From: Monarcha castaneiventris obscurior
Taxonomy: Eukaryota; Chordata; Aves; Passeriformes; Monarchidae
NCBI GenBank assembly: GCA_026261815.1
Contig: JAMPIT010000476.1
Span: 3,871,501-3,935,500, forward strand
Length of the DNA: 64,000 nucleotides
Reading direction: 5' to 3'
Part shown: in pieces, positions 1 through 13,066 of the stretch
Numbering within the stretch: the stretch's first letter is position 1
How the letters are laid out: every line of letters starts with the position of its first letter
Translations under genes and position numbers: made by a program
The notes under the pieces: model-generated
The model's database searches: none
Told to the model about the DNA's origin: nothing
The model's input: the letters and a program-made list of their open reading frames with translations, nothing else

Positions 1-3000
1 GGTTTTCTGCTTTTTGCAAGCCTCAAGTAGCCTCACGTTTGCCTATAGGAAATTGATAGGCTTAAGTGTGATGTGTAATAAACCTACATACAAATGACGA
101 CAGCCAAATGCCTATTAATTTCTGACACACTAGTGTAGAGGAACGGGTGAAATGTGAAGAAAAAACTGTGAGATGAGTGCAAGAGGCATGAAACACTGCC
201 TTGATAGCCAGCTCCATGTCTTCTGGCTGCCAAGGAAAGACGAAGCCCTCTGGGTATTTTAGCAAAAACAGCACAAGCATCGGAAGACATTTGTGGGTCT
301 TAACACTTGTAATACAGGAAACTTAATGTAACATTTGTGGCACTGAAAGAATGTGTTTCAGTGCTGAATTGAGTGTACGTTTGTGTTGGAGATGGCCCAA
401 AGATAAAAAACTGCTTCTGCAGCACACCTTTGGTCTTGTGTTGTAGTTTCTTCTTGAAGAGAGAGGGAGAAATTGAGAGGAAAAGGACAGGCAGAGTAAA
501 TTGGACATGGGTCTGGGTTCCAGGCCTTTCAAAACCTCTCTCGATGGGTTGTTGCTTAAGAAAAATTTGATTCCTTTGATTTTCTTACAAACTACAACTC
601 TGGGAGCAGAAAGGGATTCCCTCCTCTTTCCTCTGCTGATCACAGCCACAAGCTTTGGCATTAAAGGCCAGATAATGGTACAGAGTTCTCCAAGCAAAAA
701 CCAAAAGTGCTCTGGATGTCAATATTTGCTTTCTTCCTTTCTTTTCCAGAGGCTTTATTAAAAATAAATTGTTTTTTAAGCATGCAAAACATAACAAAAC
801 CACACAAAAACTCCACTTTGGGTTGCTTTTCTCCTCTTCCCCTGCCGAGGAAGAAGGCTGAGCTGCTCTCTCCAGCCCAGCACTCAGAGAGGGTAGCTCT
901 GGAGCATCCCTCAGGAGAAGGCAGAGCCTTGCTGTCAGCAGATGGTGCACTCATCGGGAATAGAAATGAGAAATACTTTCCAGAGAGTGTCTGGCACTAT
1001 GGCAGCCTTGTCTGGAATCAGTTAGGAAGAGGACAAGATCTTTGGTTGGTGTGTCCTTGCAATGTCAGCTTTAGCTGGTTGGAATCCTCCCAGCTCACTC
1101 TCAGAGATGGTTCTGTCCCCAAAAAACTCTTTGTTATGATATCACTATTGGCTTTCGTCTACAAATTACTGTACAACTTAAATGTCAGTATTCAAAACTT
1201 GAAGTGCGCAGGATTTGTTCAGCCAGAAGCACAAATGAAATTTAGTTTGGGCTCCTGGCAAGACTTGCTTTCACATTCATCAAACTGACATTCAAACCAA
1301 AGAAGTAAAAATACAGCTAAAATATCAGGTGCTGTTGAATGCCTGGAGAAACCATGGCAGGAGTGCTGCTTTTCTTTCCCTCTTATAATCAAATTTATCT
1401 ACATTTCTGAACAAACATCTGCATGAAGTATTTAGTGGTTCTTTCTTTTTTCCCTTGGATCTGGTTTTGCATCTGAAACAAGCCAAGAGCTCAGCTAGCT
1501 TGGACAGGGTGTTTGTGGCTTGTGAAAACCCTTTCATGCGTACAGTATCTGGGATGTCCAAATGCAGGCTCTCAAGCCTTGCTAGGCACCCCAGGTGTGT
1601 GAGTGAGCCAAACAGGAAAGATTCCAACTTCTAAAAGACTGTCTTGTCCAGTAGAGCCAATTCTCAGCTTCAGTCTTTTGTGACTTTTAATGTGGGGCAG
1701 TAACTCAGTTCCTGCAAATAGTGGGGCTTGCTTAGGGCAGGTATGCCAAAGTGCTCCTCCTTTTCCGACTTCTCATCTTACAGCTCAACAGGACGAGAAA
1801 ACTGTCCGTGCTTTTGCTATCTGTCATATTAAACCAACTATTGATATCTTAGTTGAAAATACTGTTTTTCTGAAACTTTTTTCCCACAGAGTGAGGTCTT
1901 CTACCTTTCTTTTTCATGTTTTCTAGCCTCTTCTGCCTGGTGTTTATAAATGCCCAATATTTGCTTCCTCTTCAGTGTCATGGTGTTGGGATGTGCTCTG
2001 CTGACCCTTCCTGTTGCAGCTTGTATTGTTGCTGTTCTGCTTGGCACTTGTAAAGCTCAGCATGCCTGAGGTCAGTGGATGCAGCTCTGCAGGAGAGGTC
2101 CATCCTCGTGCCAGCTGCTTGAAGGGATTCCTTGCACCTAAGTCATGCTTTTTCCCCCACATTAGTTTGAGATGTCGAAGGAGGAATATTTCTGATACCT
2201 GTCTCAGACCCTCAGGTACCCACTTGGCAGGGAAAGGCCCTGGAGAATCTGGAGGATGTGGACCATTACCTGCACGTCCTCTCCTATTTGTTTCCTGAAG
2301 ATGGAGCCCTATTTATAGACAAACTTCACCAGTGTTCCCTCATGGGAGAAGGGAAGGGAAAGAAATGATACAACAGAACAACATTTTTTATTCAGATGGG
2401 AAAAAACTAACAAAACTCCCCAAGTAATTAGGAGGTGGAAGTGGGGCAGGATTTCAATTTGTGGGGCTTTTCCTTATCCAGAACTATAGTTATTTCGGTT
2501 TTGGGTCATTGCCACAAACCAAAGGAGCAACAAAGGGGTTTTTTACTCTTTTTTTTTTTTTTCAGACATATTGGAGACATTGAGAAGGAAACTTTCAGTC
2601 ATCTTCAAGGTCCTAGAAAAAGAATGGGAAAGGGGAGGAGCAAAAGTGGCCCATATAGCAGAAATTGCTGCTAGCCCTGCTTCAAAAGAAAAATAACAAT
2701 CCCGATAAAGAAAGGGGCATTGGAAAAAATACCCTAATATCATATTTTGTTCTCAAGTTTGTGTTCACCTTGTCGGAAGTGGTTTATGCCTGTAAGGGTG
2801 GCGAAACATACTCTGTTCACGTACTTCTTTGTCTTTTGCTGCTGAAGGTATCTGCTTTCAGGTGGAAACATCCCGTGCTCAGCTGATTTTTGATGAAAAG
2901 ATGAAGATGTTTTACACTTGAGCAGAGGGAAAATAAACATTTCCTCTCTTCTAGAGCTGATGCAGTAAAGTGAGGTGTGTGTGGTTTAGGATGGGTGTGC

Positions 3001-5254
3001 AGCTAAAACAACTCAATCACACGAAGGGAAGGTTAGCTGTGATTGTAGAGCAGTGTGTGTCTATCCTTGGTTTGGATTTGTCTCTGTTGTGCAGAGTTCA
3101 GGGTGAACTGCAGTAGGAATGCATTGCATGTGACATTTCACCTCGCCAAGCTGGAACCAAAAATAACAAGAATTGTTTTTGCAGAATGAGACAAATAGGA
3201 AGGAAGAAGCATAATGGAAAAATGCAATTTGTGCAGTTCTTCTGCTTAGATTTTTCTCAGCTTTAACTGACTAATTACATGGGAAGTTTCTCTGTTTCCA
3301 TGTGTCATTTTGAATGGGAAGGGAGAGAAGTGGGATAGGCTGAAACACCAGATCCAGGAGGTTCAGCAGCTGGATGGCTAGTACACTTCAGGCTGTGGAG
3401 AAAGGATTTACAGGAGAGTTAACAACTTTCAGATCTTCTGAGGGATATTCTTGGTCTAGTGAATAAACTACCATGTACTTCTGGCTGTCATGATTCCAGA
3501 TTAAGTGCAGTAAGGGCATTTCACAGGTGGGTGGCTTCCAGCAGGAACGTGAGGTGTCTGTTTAAGCATCAGCCTTAGTTTTGAGCTCTGGTTCTTGGGC
3601 TTGAGACACTGCCAGTTGTGCTGATGCTTTCATTGGCAGAGAAGAAATGTGATCTCATAAAACCTAGTGGGTAGCAGAGATTGTTTCTGTAAAATTGGAT
3701 AGACCTGGTGTTGCCTGATAGGAGATTATGAATAAACCATGCAGCTTTCGATGCAGTAGAAGCAACGAGACATTTGGATACTGGTGTACACAGGCAGTAA
3801 GGAAACTCTAAGTACTTTTCTGCCCATTGGCACAAGTGAAAGCCGAGCCTGGAGCATTTCTGCTGCCCTCATTCCGTGCTGCTGCCTAGAAACCCGGAGG
3901 AGAGGAGGTAATCAAGGCAACGTCAGCCTGGGTCTAGGATTGTCCTGACTCCTGTGGTTCAGAACATGGCACAATTACACACAGGGACACCTGGGTAACT
4001 ACTAACAGGAGAGCAAAAGCGTTGGCAAAAGAGAGGGAATTTCTAGGCAATTCTGTCTGCCTTCTGCTTACTTGTGGAGTATTTAATCTGCCCTCCTTGC
4101 TAGGTTTTGCCTGTCTCTATTTGTATTTGTTGCCTGTTGCAAAGTGACGCCATGTAAAACCAGGAAATACTCCCCTGCAGGGTTTATGCTCTGCTGCACA
4201 GGAGGGTGGGGCATGAATTAAAGCATACTCTATGGGCTGTGATCAGCATGGATGGCAGCGGTCTCATCAGCGTGCTGGGGGCTTGGTGCATTTTTGTGTT
4301 TTCGCTGCGTTGCTGCTGGTGATGTTCTGCTGTTGTCAGCCAAGAAGTTAGGACTTGGGTTTGTAAACATGCATATTTCAGGAAGCAACCATGTTATGAA
4401 AGAGGAAAGCCAGCCTCTGGAGAGGAGAAACTTGTGTATTGCTTCTGTGCTTTTGAGAGTTCTCCCTTGTAACTCACCCTTCTGACCAAGGATGCAGATC
4501 TGGTACAGCAACGGTGTGGTTGTGTTTCCAGCTCACTTGTGCAGTGCTGCTCCCTCTCTTTGCACGGAGAGCAGCACAGACGCTCCTGTGCTGCATGGCT
4601 GGCTGGCTGAGCAGCCCCCAGGCCAGCATCCTTCCATCCATATGAGCACACACCAGCACAACAGGGTGTCTGGCACCATGGCCCGCTGCCGACGGGGCTG
4701 TTGGCCCTGCCACTTGTTCTAAATCCAAGTAGAATTGAACTTATTTAAGTTTGTGTACAGTTCTTGTAGATGTCTGGCATAACATTCCAGGCTTGCAGCT
4801 GCACGGAATTTGATAGCTAAGTTTTCCTCATTTGTTGTATTCATATAAACTATGTAAATTTTACTTTGAGGCTGATGAAAGTTAAAGTTTGGTAGTGCTT
4901 TTATTTGAATGTAGGTAATTTTCTTATGCCTGTAGACCTGGGTTACAGGCAGAGTATTCTTAGTTTCATCAGGTGAAGCTTACGTGGGGGAATGTGAAAA
5001 CCAGAGCATCAAAGTCCTTCAAACAATTAAAACTGAAAAAGAGAACAGAATTGCTTTTCTGACTGCTACTGCTTTGAATGATGATACTGTAATGACACAT
5101 CAGTTTTTTACATTAGATATGACATGAACCTTATCCATGTAATGTAACAGCTGCCAGAAACTTCTCCACTTGAGTATTAAATGCCTTACAGTAGAGTGCC
5201 TTGTGGACTCCTTATGTGTGTGATACATTTTGCTATCTTTATTATGTTTTCCAG
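1..5254 (+). other. ATF6: ATF6 intron (equivalent of human intron 9), 3' part
   Basis: I find no coding exon in this stretch. The transmembrane exon expected just upstream was looked for by its hydrophobic run and not seen, so it lies left of the window. A T15-type run near 2548-2563 is the only obvious simple repeat. A 193-codon open frame at 707-1288 has no recognisable domain and is of a length expected by chance. The intron ends with a pyrimidine-rich tract and ...TTTTCCAG at 5251-5254. Confidence 0.8.
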
Positions 5255-5398
5255 TGTATTTGAAAAGGAGCCCAGTGGAGTTGATTCCACTGTGAGTTCT
5301 AACCACCGGACCAGAAATCTTCTGGAGTTCTCAGCTGTCCAGGAGTCCACCACAGATCAGAAAATACCCGAGGGCATCATTCCCGAGAAGAGTAATAG
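5255..5398 (+). CDS. ATF6: ATF6 coding exon (equivalent of human exon 10), juxtamembrane luminal segment with S1P site
   Basis: This 144-nt exon begins with the last base of a serine codon and ends with AG of an arginine codon (donor GTGAGA). It encodes VFEKEPSGVDST...NHRTRNLLEFSA...EGIIPEKSN, aligning with the human segment just after the transmembrane helix. Human site-1 protease cuts at R-R-H-L-L; here the matching residues are T-R-N-L-L, so the P4 Arg and P1 Leu of the RxxL rule remain while the first Arg is Thr. The segment is about four residues longer than human and is the least conserved part of the luminal domain in the window. Exon edges are supported by TTTTCCAG before and GTGAGA after, and by frame continuity into the next exon. 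Confidence 0.93.
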
Positions 5399-7149
5399 GT
5401 GAGATGAAAACCTTTAACATTTTAGGTGGCAGAGGGCAGTGGTGCTTTTAGCCCTCACTGCCTTGCTCACCTTTTTGGCCAGTGCTCTTGCTTCTTTTAC
5501 AGAGTACCTGAGTTTTAAACACAGTGTTTTGAAAGCTGCACAGTTTGCTTTTCAAATAAATATGGTGTTTTATCTGCCAGAGTACCCAACACATAGAGCT
5601 TCAGAGTGTACACGTGGCTGTGCTGCACAGTGTTAGGGAAGAGAGCATATCCACAAGTGCTTGTCACCAAGATTTTCAGGACCTTCTTCAGTTCATCTGT
5701 TTGCTTTTTCCCTCTGATCTATATTTTAGCTTGCATAGTTGTGATATTTGTCATATTATCTATCTCTTCTTACTTTTCAAGCAGGAATATTTATTTTCTT
5801 AGTTGCTCAAGAGAAGACTGGGCAAGTTCACGACTAAGAACACACTCTGAACTTAGCACTGTACTTTTTCATTTAAAAAAGTCCAAGTCCATCCTTGTGC
5901 TTATCCATTTTTTTAATTAAATACTGGCTTTCAGGCTTCCTAGATCTCTAGCATGCAGTGCGTAAGTGAACATATAATTGTCTCCAGATTGAAGTCTGGC
6001 TAATACAGCTCATGTTTTCCCCTTACAAGATTTATCCTATTAGACTGTCCCTTTCCAGTGGAGTGTTTTGGCTGGTTGAACAAAGCCAGGCACAGATGTG
6101 CAGAAAGCCCTAATGTATTTTGCCATGCAGAAAGAAGGCAATAAATCAGGAGCATTTTAAGGCTGTAGTCATGGTGAGGGCTTTGTATCCTGCGTGGTAC
6201 ATTTCAGACCATGACCTATGGGACAGAAGAGTAGAGTGGTTCTCTTAGGAGGGTGTGCTTGTGCCTGTACCTCCTTTCTTTTCACTGTTCCACCCTGGGT
6301 TTGCAAGCTGTGAGCTCTTTGCTGCATATTCCCCTTTATCAGTCCTAGATGCAGCAGACAGGAGAAGCAGACGTGAAGTTAGAGAGAAAGCTGGGAAAGA
6401 GAGGAGATATGAGTAAGGCTTTCATAAGCTCTTACACATGATTTTTCAGAAAGAAGTTGAGGTTCAGGAGCTACAAGTCTGTCAAAACCACGAAGACTAA
6501 GGCTGTTACATTGATAACCTGTCAAGAGAAAAAACTACATTAGGTATTTGGTGATAAGTAGTTAACCCCTCAGGAGGCCCTGAGAGTATTACAGATTTTT
6601 GTACTGAGAAGTACATGCTCCTTTTCACTTTTTATCAAAACCAAGCTAGATTCTGGAGACAGAGATGTAAATCCTCTCCACTCACTTGTAATATAGTTTG
6701 TGGCTGCTCGACTGTCATATAGCTTATGATCTGTCTATCTGCATGGTTTTAGTGGATAATAAATGTAATATTTCTGTAGCAAATCTTGAACAGCTCTGGA
6801 ATGAAAAAGAAAGTTGTGTCTGCAGAGATCGCATAGTTTGCATACTATGAGGAATATTTTACAGACTACATATTCTATCAATATCTGGCCTTCTTGGGAA
6901 GAGATCCAACATCTGCTAATGCTCATCTGTCTTCCTTGTGTTGAGAGCTGTCAGCCCCCTTTGAGGGATTGACTGAGAACATTGGATGTTTGATAGGAAT
7001 TGTTACTCACCTGCTTCAAAAGTCTCATGGGAGCAGCTGTAACATTTGTGGGTCTGCTGGTGTTAGTGCTTATTCTCTGGATTTGGTCAAAGGGTCGTGA
7101 AAAGGTTTTTTAAAGGATTTCTTGATGTGCTTTTCTTGATTTTTCCCAG
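5399..7149 (+). other. ATF6: ATF6 intron between the S1P-site exon and the Cys467-equivalent exon
   Basis: GT...AG intron of about 1.75 kb (donor GTGAGA, acceptor TTTTCCCAG). Open frames near its start run on from the preceding exon and carry no known domain. I see no repeat, RNA gene or second gene in it. Confidence 0.85.
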
Positions 7150-7269
7150 GTATGACCATTCTGTGTCTGATAACAAAGCACTAATGGTAGTCTCAGAAGA
7201 ACCACTGTTATATATTTCACCCCCACCGCCCCCCTGCCGGCCTCTGATCAACAGGACAGAGTCTCTGAG
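7150..7269 (+). CDS. ATF6: ATF6 coding exon (equivalent of human exon 11), luminal domain with regulatory Cys
   Basis: The exon encodes the end of an Arg codon, then [20 protein letters not shown] and [19 protein letters not shown], and ends with AG of the next Arg codon. The Cys after the proline run corresponds to human Cys467, one of two luminal cysteines whose disulfide state controls ER retention and export of ATF6 (family knowledge). NRT is an N-glycosylation sequon at the position of human Asn472. The proline run has five prolines preceded by Ser, against four in human. Acceptor TTTTCCCAG and donor GTGAGC frame a 120-nt exon. Confidence 0.96.
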
Positions 7270-8151
7270 GTGAGCAAACCACCTTTTGTGAGCATTTAAA
7301 ATTTATTAGGAGTTGAGATATAAATTCAGTGTTGGCTGAGTGCTACTGGACTGCTGTGAATGGTGTTGTTGTCCATTCATGGTGTTCATCCAGTACGTGA
7401 CCAGTGTCCCAAAAGTGTCTGCACTGTCCCATAAGGACGGATCCACTTGGATCTTTGTAATCTTTCCATGGTTTTAGTAAAGGTTTTCACCACTCTCTTT
7501 TCACACTGGTCATGTGCAATAGCCAAATAACAATTTTCTGATTGTCTGGGGGTTTTTCATGACTTAAAAGAGAAATCACTTCATATGTAGAAATGTTAAT
7601 TATTTGGAAATCAAGTACAGCTAAAAGCCATTTCCATCTGAATTACGTAAGAGGTGGTCTATTCTTCACCTTGTGATAGAAGCAGACTGAACCTGACGTT
7701 GCAGATGTTCTTTGTTCACTGTTAGAAAACACCTAGCTTCACTTTTTCCATAGATACAAGTCACTAACCTTATCTCCATTCTCTGTCCATTCTTTCTCTC
7801 AGATTTATGTGCCATAATTTAGCCTTAACCAATAATTTGTCTTGAATCGATCAACTTTTGATTTTAAATTTCAGTAGTTCTTCCAGTAATTTCAAAATTA
7901 CTGTTTGTTGGGCAAAAGAAAGGACTGTATTTACTTTATGTGGAAACATCCACGAATCTAATACTTTATAGATAATCCCTTACACATTGACTCTTAAAAT
8001 TGTATTTTCTTACTGTGGTATTAAAAATAAGTTATCGTAAGGTAAAATAATAGTAACCTTCGGTGTCTGTATAGTGGCTAGTGTGTTGTATACAAGTGAA
8101 CTATTCTGCCAGCGTTGTTTGAAGCAGTGTTGATGCTGTGGGTTTCCCTAG
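7270..8151 (+). other. ATF6: ATF6 intron
   Basis: About 0.88 kb, GTGAGC donor and TTTCCCTAG acceptor. AT-rich, with no ORF of note, no recognised repeat and no RNA gene visible. Confidence 0.85.
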
Positions 8152-8254
8152 GCTGACCCACGAGCTCCGAGGATGGGTGCACAGGCACCAGGTGGAGCGG
8201 ACGCGATCCCGAAGGCTGTCCAACACCCAGCAGCAGAAAGCGCGTGTCACCCAG
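8152..8254 (+). CDS. ATF6: ATF6 coding exon (equivalent of human exon 12), luminal domain
   Basis: This 103-nt exon completes an Arg codon and encodes 34 residues: [20 protein letters not shown] followed by [24 protein letters not shown] and the basic ERT-SRR run are diagnostic of the ATF6 luminal domain. It ends in phase 0 with donor GTGCGC, a less usual but valid GT donor. No cysteines or sequons are present in this segment. Confidence 0.96.
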
Positions 8255-9291
8255 GTGCGCCCCTTCGTGCTCCTGCCTCGCTGGCCTGCCAAGATCATGT
8301 CATGAAATCTTCTCCCTGACGTGTTTGTGCTTGTGATTATAGACAAAAGGAGCCATCGTGCCTGTAATTAGGGCAGCCAACACTTCCCGTTTGAAATTGC
8401 TGGGTTTGGTTGATTATTACGTTGCCGAAGTTGTTCCTCCATTCCCACTCTTGGATTCAGGGTTTTGAATTTTTTTAGCAGCCATCAAAATAGCTTCTAC
8501 GTTTTCTGAAATGAAATCAATAGTTATCCTTTTTATGGCTTTTCTGTAAGGATAAGCAATTGCTTAGTGGAGAGAAATACAACCCACAGCACATTTATCT
8601 GACTCACTGTTAAGGGCCACAGCTGATTGATTTTGTTGAAATATTTCTATTGTTTAAATTTTTGCTAGAGGGATTCATTTTTTTTGGGTAAGGCTACAGA
8701 ACTGTAGCCATATAGATATATATATATGGCTATATATATATATGAGGCTTGTGCTCATATTTATATATATATATGAGACTTGTGCTCCTATTTCCCATTT
8801 TTTAAAATCTTTTATCTACATGGCATACTGATACCAAAGTTGAAATTAAGACAATGAATTTTCAAAGTATTTAATTTGATTAGAGGTGGTACCAGCTTTA
8901 AAAGGAATCTAGCATTACAACGTGGGAAATACTGCAGTTTTCTCAGGAAGAAATGTTGTGTGTTAAACTTCAGATGCTTCTCACTGGTGTCCAAAGCAGA
9001 ATGGTAGAACATTAGGAACTATTGTGTATGGTTCCAAGCTCCCTTTCTTGTCTCTGAATGTTGACTTCAAATTTGGCAGTATTAAAATCCTGCTGGTTTT
9101 GTTGTTCCAGTGTGATTGCTGACCATTTCAGTTTCTCATGTTTCACCAGTGGGAAAATGCACATTTCTGGTGCAGAGCACTGATTTAACCTCTGCACCCC
9201 ATTCTGTGTGTTATATTCGATGTAGTGGCAAACCAAGGAAATGCTTATTGGTTTCACTTTGTGTCATCTTTTCCTTCTTCCCCCTTTTCAG
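8255..9291 (+). other. ATF6: ATF6 intron with a short AT-rich tandem repeat
   Basis: About 1.0 kb between GTGCGC and CCCCTTTTCAG. It holds the TA-dinucleotide and 31-bp tandem described separately at 8712-8793. Nothing else coding or structural is recognised. Confidence 0.85.
8712..8793. repeat. AT-rich microsatellite with 31-bp tandem duplication
   Basis: TA-dinucleotide runs are interleaved with the motif GAGRCTTGTGCTCMTATTT, which occurs twice with a 31-bp period (GAG at 8744 and at 8775). The two copies differ by about two substitutions. It is intronic and probably length-polymorphic. Confidence 0.8.
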
Positions 9292-9356
9292 AGCTCCCTC
9301 AGTGACAAAGCAGATTCCCAGCTAATGGCCATGCCTTACACAGACACCAGTCTCAG
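9292..9356 (+). CDS. ATF6: ATF6 coding exon (equivalent of human exon 13), luminal domain
   Basis: A 65-nt exon encoding SSLSDKADSQLMAMPYTDTSL plus AG of the next codon. SQLMA-x-x-YT-x-T matches human ATF6, while the first eight residues are divergent. The acceptor is CCCCTTTTCAG and the donor GTAAAG. It joins to the next exon across a 3.5-kb intron. Because that exon has a tandem acceptor, the split codon becomes either Ser (AG+C) or Arg (AG+G). Confidence 0.94.
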
Positions 9357-10608
9357 GTAAAGAGGAACAGTTCCTTTGTTATTGCTTTCTACTTAATAAC
9401 CTAGTTTTTCACCAACAGTTGGTAAAGAATGCCCATTTTCATCTTGTCAGGATTCTTAAGCCAAATGCAGCTACTTTTCTTGGACTAGTTTCTGTCCCTG
9501 AGCAAATAACTGCTTCTAACTATTTATATTAACACTTAAAGGGAGCCCTGTATCACAGCTCCACTCTTCCAGGGTCTTTCTAGCCATGAGTTTTAAGAAA
9601 ATCCTTACTTTGCTCTCCGGAATCCCTTTCTAAACAGATCTGAATATTTAGAGAAAACCAGGGGGAACTGATTTGGGGCTATCTGTGAGAACATCATTAG
9701 TTTGTAAGAAGGTTTCAAAGGGCCATGAATCTGGTAAGGGAAAGGTTTCTCACTTTGTCTTCGGTAGTCAAGCCATTATAGCTAACACCAAATTATTATG
9801 GTGAACTTAATATGTCTCATTTGCATTCTCTGTCTCCAAATGCTGATTTTCCTGTGCTGATTATTGGAGCACGTTAATGCAGAGTTTCCTGATGTGCCCT
9901 GCCCACCCCTCCCCATAACCATCCTGTCCCTCTTCCTGGTGACGGGAAGTACTGGAGAGAAAAGATTAGGGAAACAAAACTTCTCTCTCCTGAGTTCTGT
10001 GTGAGACTGTTGAGGAGGCTGTCTGCTTTGAAGTGCCAAAGGGGAGTGTAACAGCAAAATGGAGTATAAAGGAGACTTTCTGGTGAGCACACCACCTGAA
10101 ATGTTGCTGTGGAAAGGAAGACAGCTGTGGCCTTTCCGTTTGCATTGCTGCTTTGAAAGCAGGATCAGCCTGGAGGAAAAGAGCAAGCTGCAGGCAAATG
10201 TTACAGAAACCAGACTGTCAAATGTTGATATGTCTTGACTTACAAGAAAAAAAAAATAAGAAAAAGCTTTTTGAATTCTACAGGCAGATGAAGGATAGCT
10301 GTTTTAACTGAACACTGATGAACAAGCCTCATGGCATAAGGCAGTTTAATATACATGCTTGCATTACTCTAAAAAAAAATCTGGATTATTGGAAACAGTG
10401 TGCAACATCATGTAGCTCTGCATGGAATAATCTGTTGTGCTCTGAAGGAAGTGAGATTTTTTGGGGTTTTTTTTTCAGATTAATGATGTTTATATGAACA
10501 GGACCAGTGAGTCATGGCAGCTGCATGTTGTGACTGTCTTGGAACTGCTAAGAACATAGAACAGACTTTCAGTTCCTCCCAGAGCCATCAGCTATTAGGT
10601 GCTCCATG

Positions 10609-10760
10609 AAATCATAGAATCACTGAGTAGTTTAGGTTGTAAAGGACCTCAGGAGATCCCTAGTGCAACTTCCTACTTAAAGTAGGCCTAACTTCAGGTT
10701 TACTGAATGTCTCTGTTAGAAGGGGTGGTCTCCATCTCCATTGTAATCTCCATTAGGGAG
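10609..10760 (-). mobile_element. CR1 LINE fragment, 3' end, antisense to ATF6
   Basis: AATCATAGAATCACTGAGTAG, followed by a diverged form of 'GGTTGGAAAGGACCTCAGGAGATC', is the reverse complement of the conserved 3' terminus of bird CR1 retrotransposons. The similarity continues through the 'AAGCAGGGCTAACTTCAGG'-like and 'GGATGGAGA'-like segments to roughly 10760. The copy is short, 5'-truncated and diverged, as most avian CR1 copies are. The outer limit is approximate. It is one of the main reasons for calling the window avian. Confidence 0.85.
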
Positions 10761-12330
10761 CTGAGGATTGAAAAGAATTTCAGGGAAGTCAGAGCAGTCG
10801 AGGGATAAATTTTAAGATGATTTCAAAGAAAATTTTCATGCCTAATCTCTGTATAGTCTATGTAGCTTTCTTCAGAGGTGATTTTGCTGAGAGCTTCTGT
10901 AATTGTGTTTCGTAAGGCTTCAGGTATCAAAATGAGACTCTGCAGTTGTTTTCCTAAGTTTTGCACTTTTAATATTGTGGGTTTGGATGCATAAAGCACT
11001 GTGTCCTGCCTCATTTCTTCCCAAAACAAGCCTATGTGCAACATCCCAGTGCTCTGTGGTGCATAACAGAGTGTCTTTCAAAGTTTTAAAACAAAAGACT
11101 TATTGATCTTCCAATAAATGGCCGGCTTCAGCACCATTGTTTGGCATACACAATTTAATATGATGCTTTCTTGTAATATGCAAAGGTGTTACTAAAACAA
11201 CTGATAGTTTCACACCTGGTTTTGGCTCGGAAGTTCCTCCCTTCCTTTGATGGAGAAGTCCATCATGGTTATCAGGTGTTCAAAGGTAGATGCAATGTAC
11301 TGCCTGTAATCCCCTGATACCGCTTGGTGTCTGCTTTGTTACGTGACCAGGACAGCTTTATAAAGGCCCAGTGGTTTCCAAGAGCTCTGGAACAGTTCTC
11401 TCCCGTGGCTGGTTTTTAGGTCTCACTGTATCTCGTGGAGTGTGGGCGAGCACACACAGATCTGTGGGCCCGTGTCAGCTTTCAGGATGTGTTGTAGCGA
11501 GCAGTGCGTGGGCGCCCTGCCTTTCATCACAGCCCAGCTCCAGTGCTCCATCTCAGGGGTGGCTTGGTGGGCTTACGTGTTTTCATGAATGAGTAATCAA
11601 GCTCAAATTAGCTCCAGTCTTGGTTTCCTGTGTGTGAAGGATGGGAGCTGATTCCTCTCTTGCACAGTTGTGCAGAAGGGGATGTGTAGTGTAGAGCTGC
11701 CTGCTCCTGATCCCCCAGGACTTAGACCCCCAATCCTGTGAAAGGGCAACTGGCCTGGCAGCTGCAGTCCTTTGCTTCCAACAGGGCTCTGTTAGCAGTG
11801 GAGGAGTAGATAATGACAGCCTACTATTATTGCTGCTTGAGAAAGTCACTTGATGATAGATTTGTGCCTTGTTATATTTAAGAAACGTACTAAAATAATC
11901 TAAATTAACCCACCCTAGTTCAAAACCCGGGTCAGCAGAAGACAGCTTGGGAGGGACAGCCTGATCAGTGTCCTTGCCACAAACACACAGTGTGCTATTA
12001 AAGTGGGGGAAATTAAAATGACAGGTTGAAGGTCCAGCTAATGATTTCCCTGCGTACAGCTTTCCAGTGTGATTAAATAAGTTATTGTGGAGTGGGATTG
12101 GGGAAGTATAAATGATAGCAGTATATGCTAGGAATTTCTCACCTTTCCAAGATAAACAGTGGATAAGTACCATGATTGTAGGACTTGCCAGTGTTTTGGC
12201 TTAGAATGGTTTAGAGCATCTTTTCCTTGTGTCTGATATGTGTAAGATGAGAACCGTGGAAAAGATAGGCCAGAATTATGTGTATATCTTATTTTTGCTC
12301 TTCTATCTAAATTGAAAATCAAGAGCAAAC

Positions 12331-12369
12331 CTTTGAGTTGACCAGGGGAAAAATCTTTGAGTTGACCAG
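12331..12369. repeat. Short direct repeat, 15 bp at 24-bp period
   Basis: CTTTGAGTTGACCAG occurs twice, starting at 12331 and 12355, with a purine-rich spacer (GGGAAAAAT). It looks like a small local tandem duplication in an intron. Confidence 0.7.
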
Positions 12370-12700
12370 AGGACACAGCGGAAAAAAAAAAGGGTGGGTG
12401 AGAGAGAAGGTGGATTTGTCATTTGACAGTAAATTAAAAGCTCTGTTTATGCTTACCTTCGCACTTCCTTCAATTTCAGTGGTTTGGATTCTTAGCAGTA
12501 CGAGAAATTTATTAAATTATTAAGTGGTTTGATATTTTATTTCGGAATGACATTTCATCCTAAAATTTATTTTCAGAAGTCATCACAATTTTTCAGACAC
12601 TTTAGGTTGAAGGTTTTTTTTCCTGTTGAGCTAGTAAACAGGTTTTTGCTGGCCTCAGAAGCACAAACAAAAACAAATCTGGAAATCTTTGCCACAGTAA

Positions 12701-13066
<366 letters not shown>

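Noticed and set aside
707..1288. 193-codon open frame on the plus strand
   Set aside because: No domain, no homologue I recognise, no codon pattern, overlapped by frames on the other strand. Frames of this length are expected by chance in 64 kb read six ways.
11583..12173. 196-codon open frame on the minus strand in an ATF6 intron
   Set aside because: Low-complexity mix of residues, no signal peptide or family motif, no promoter or polyadenylation signal in support.
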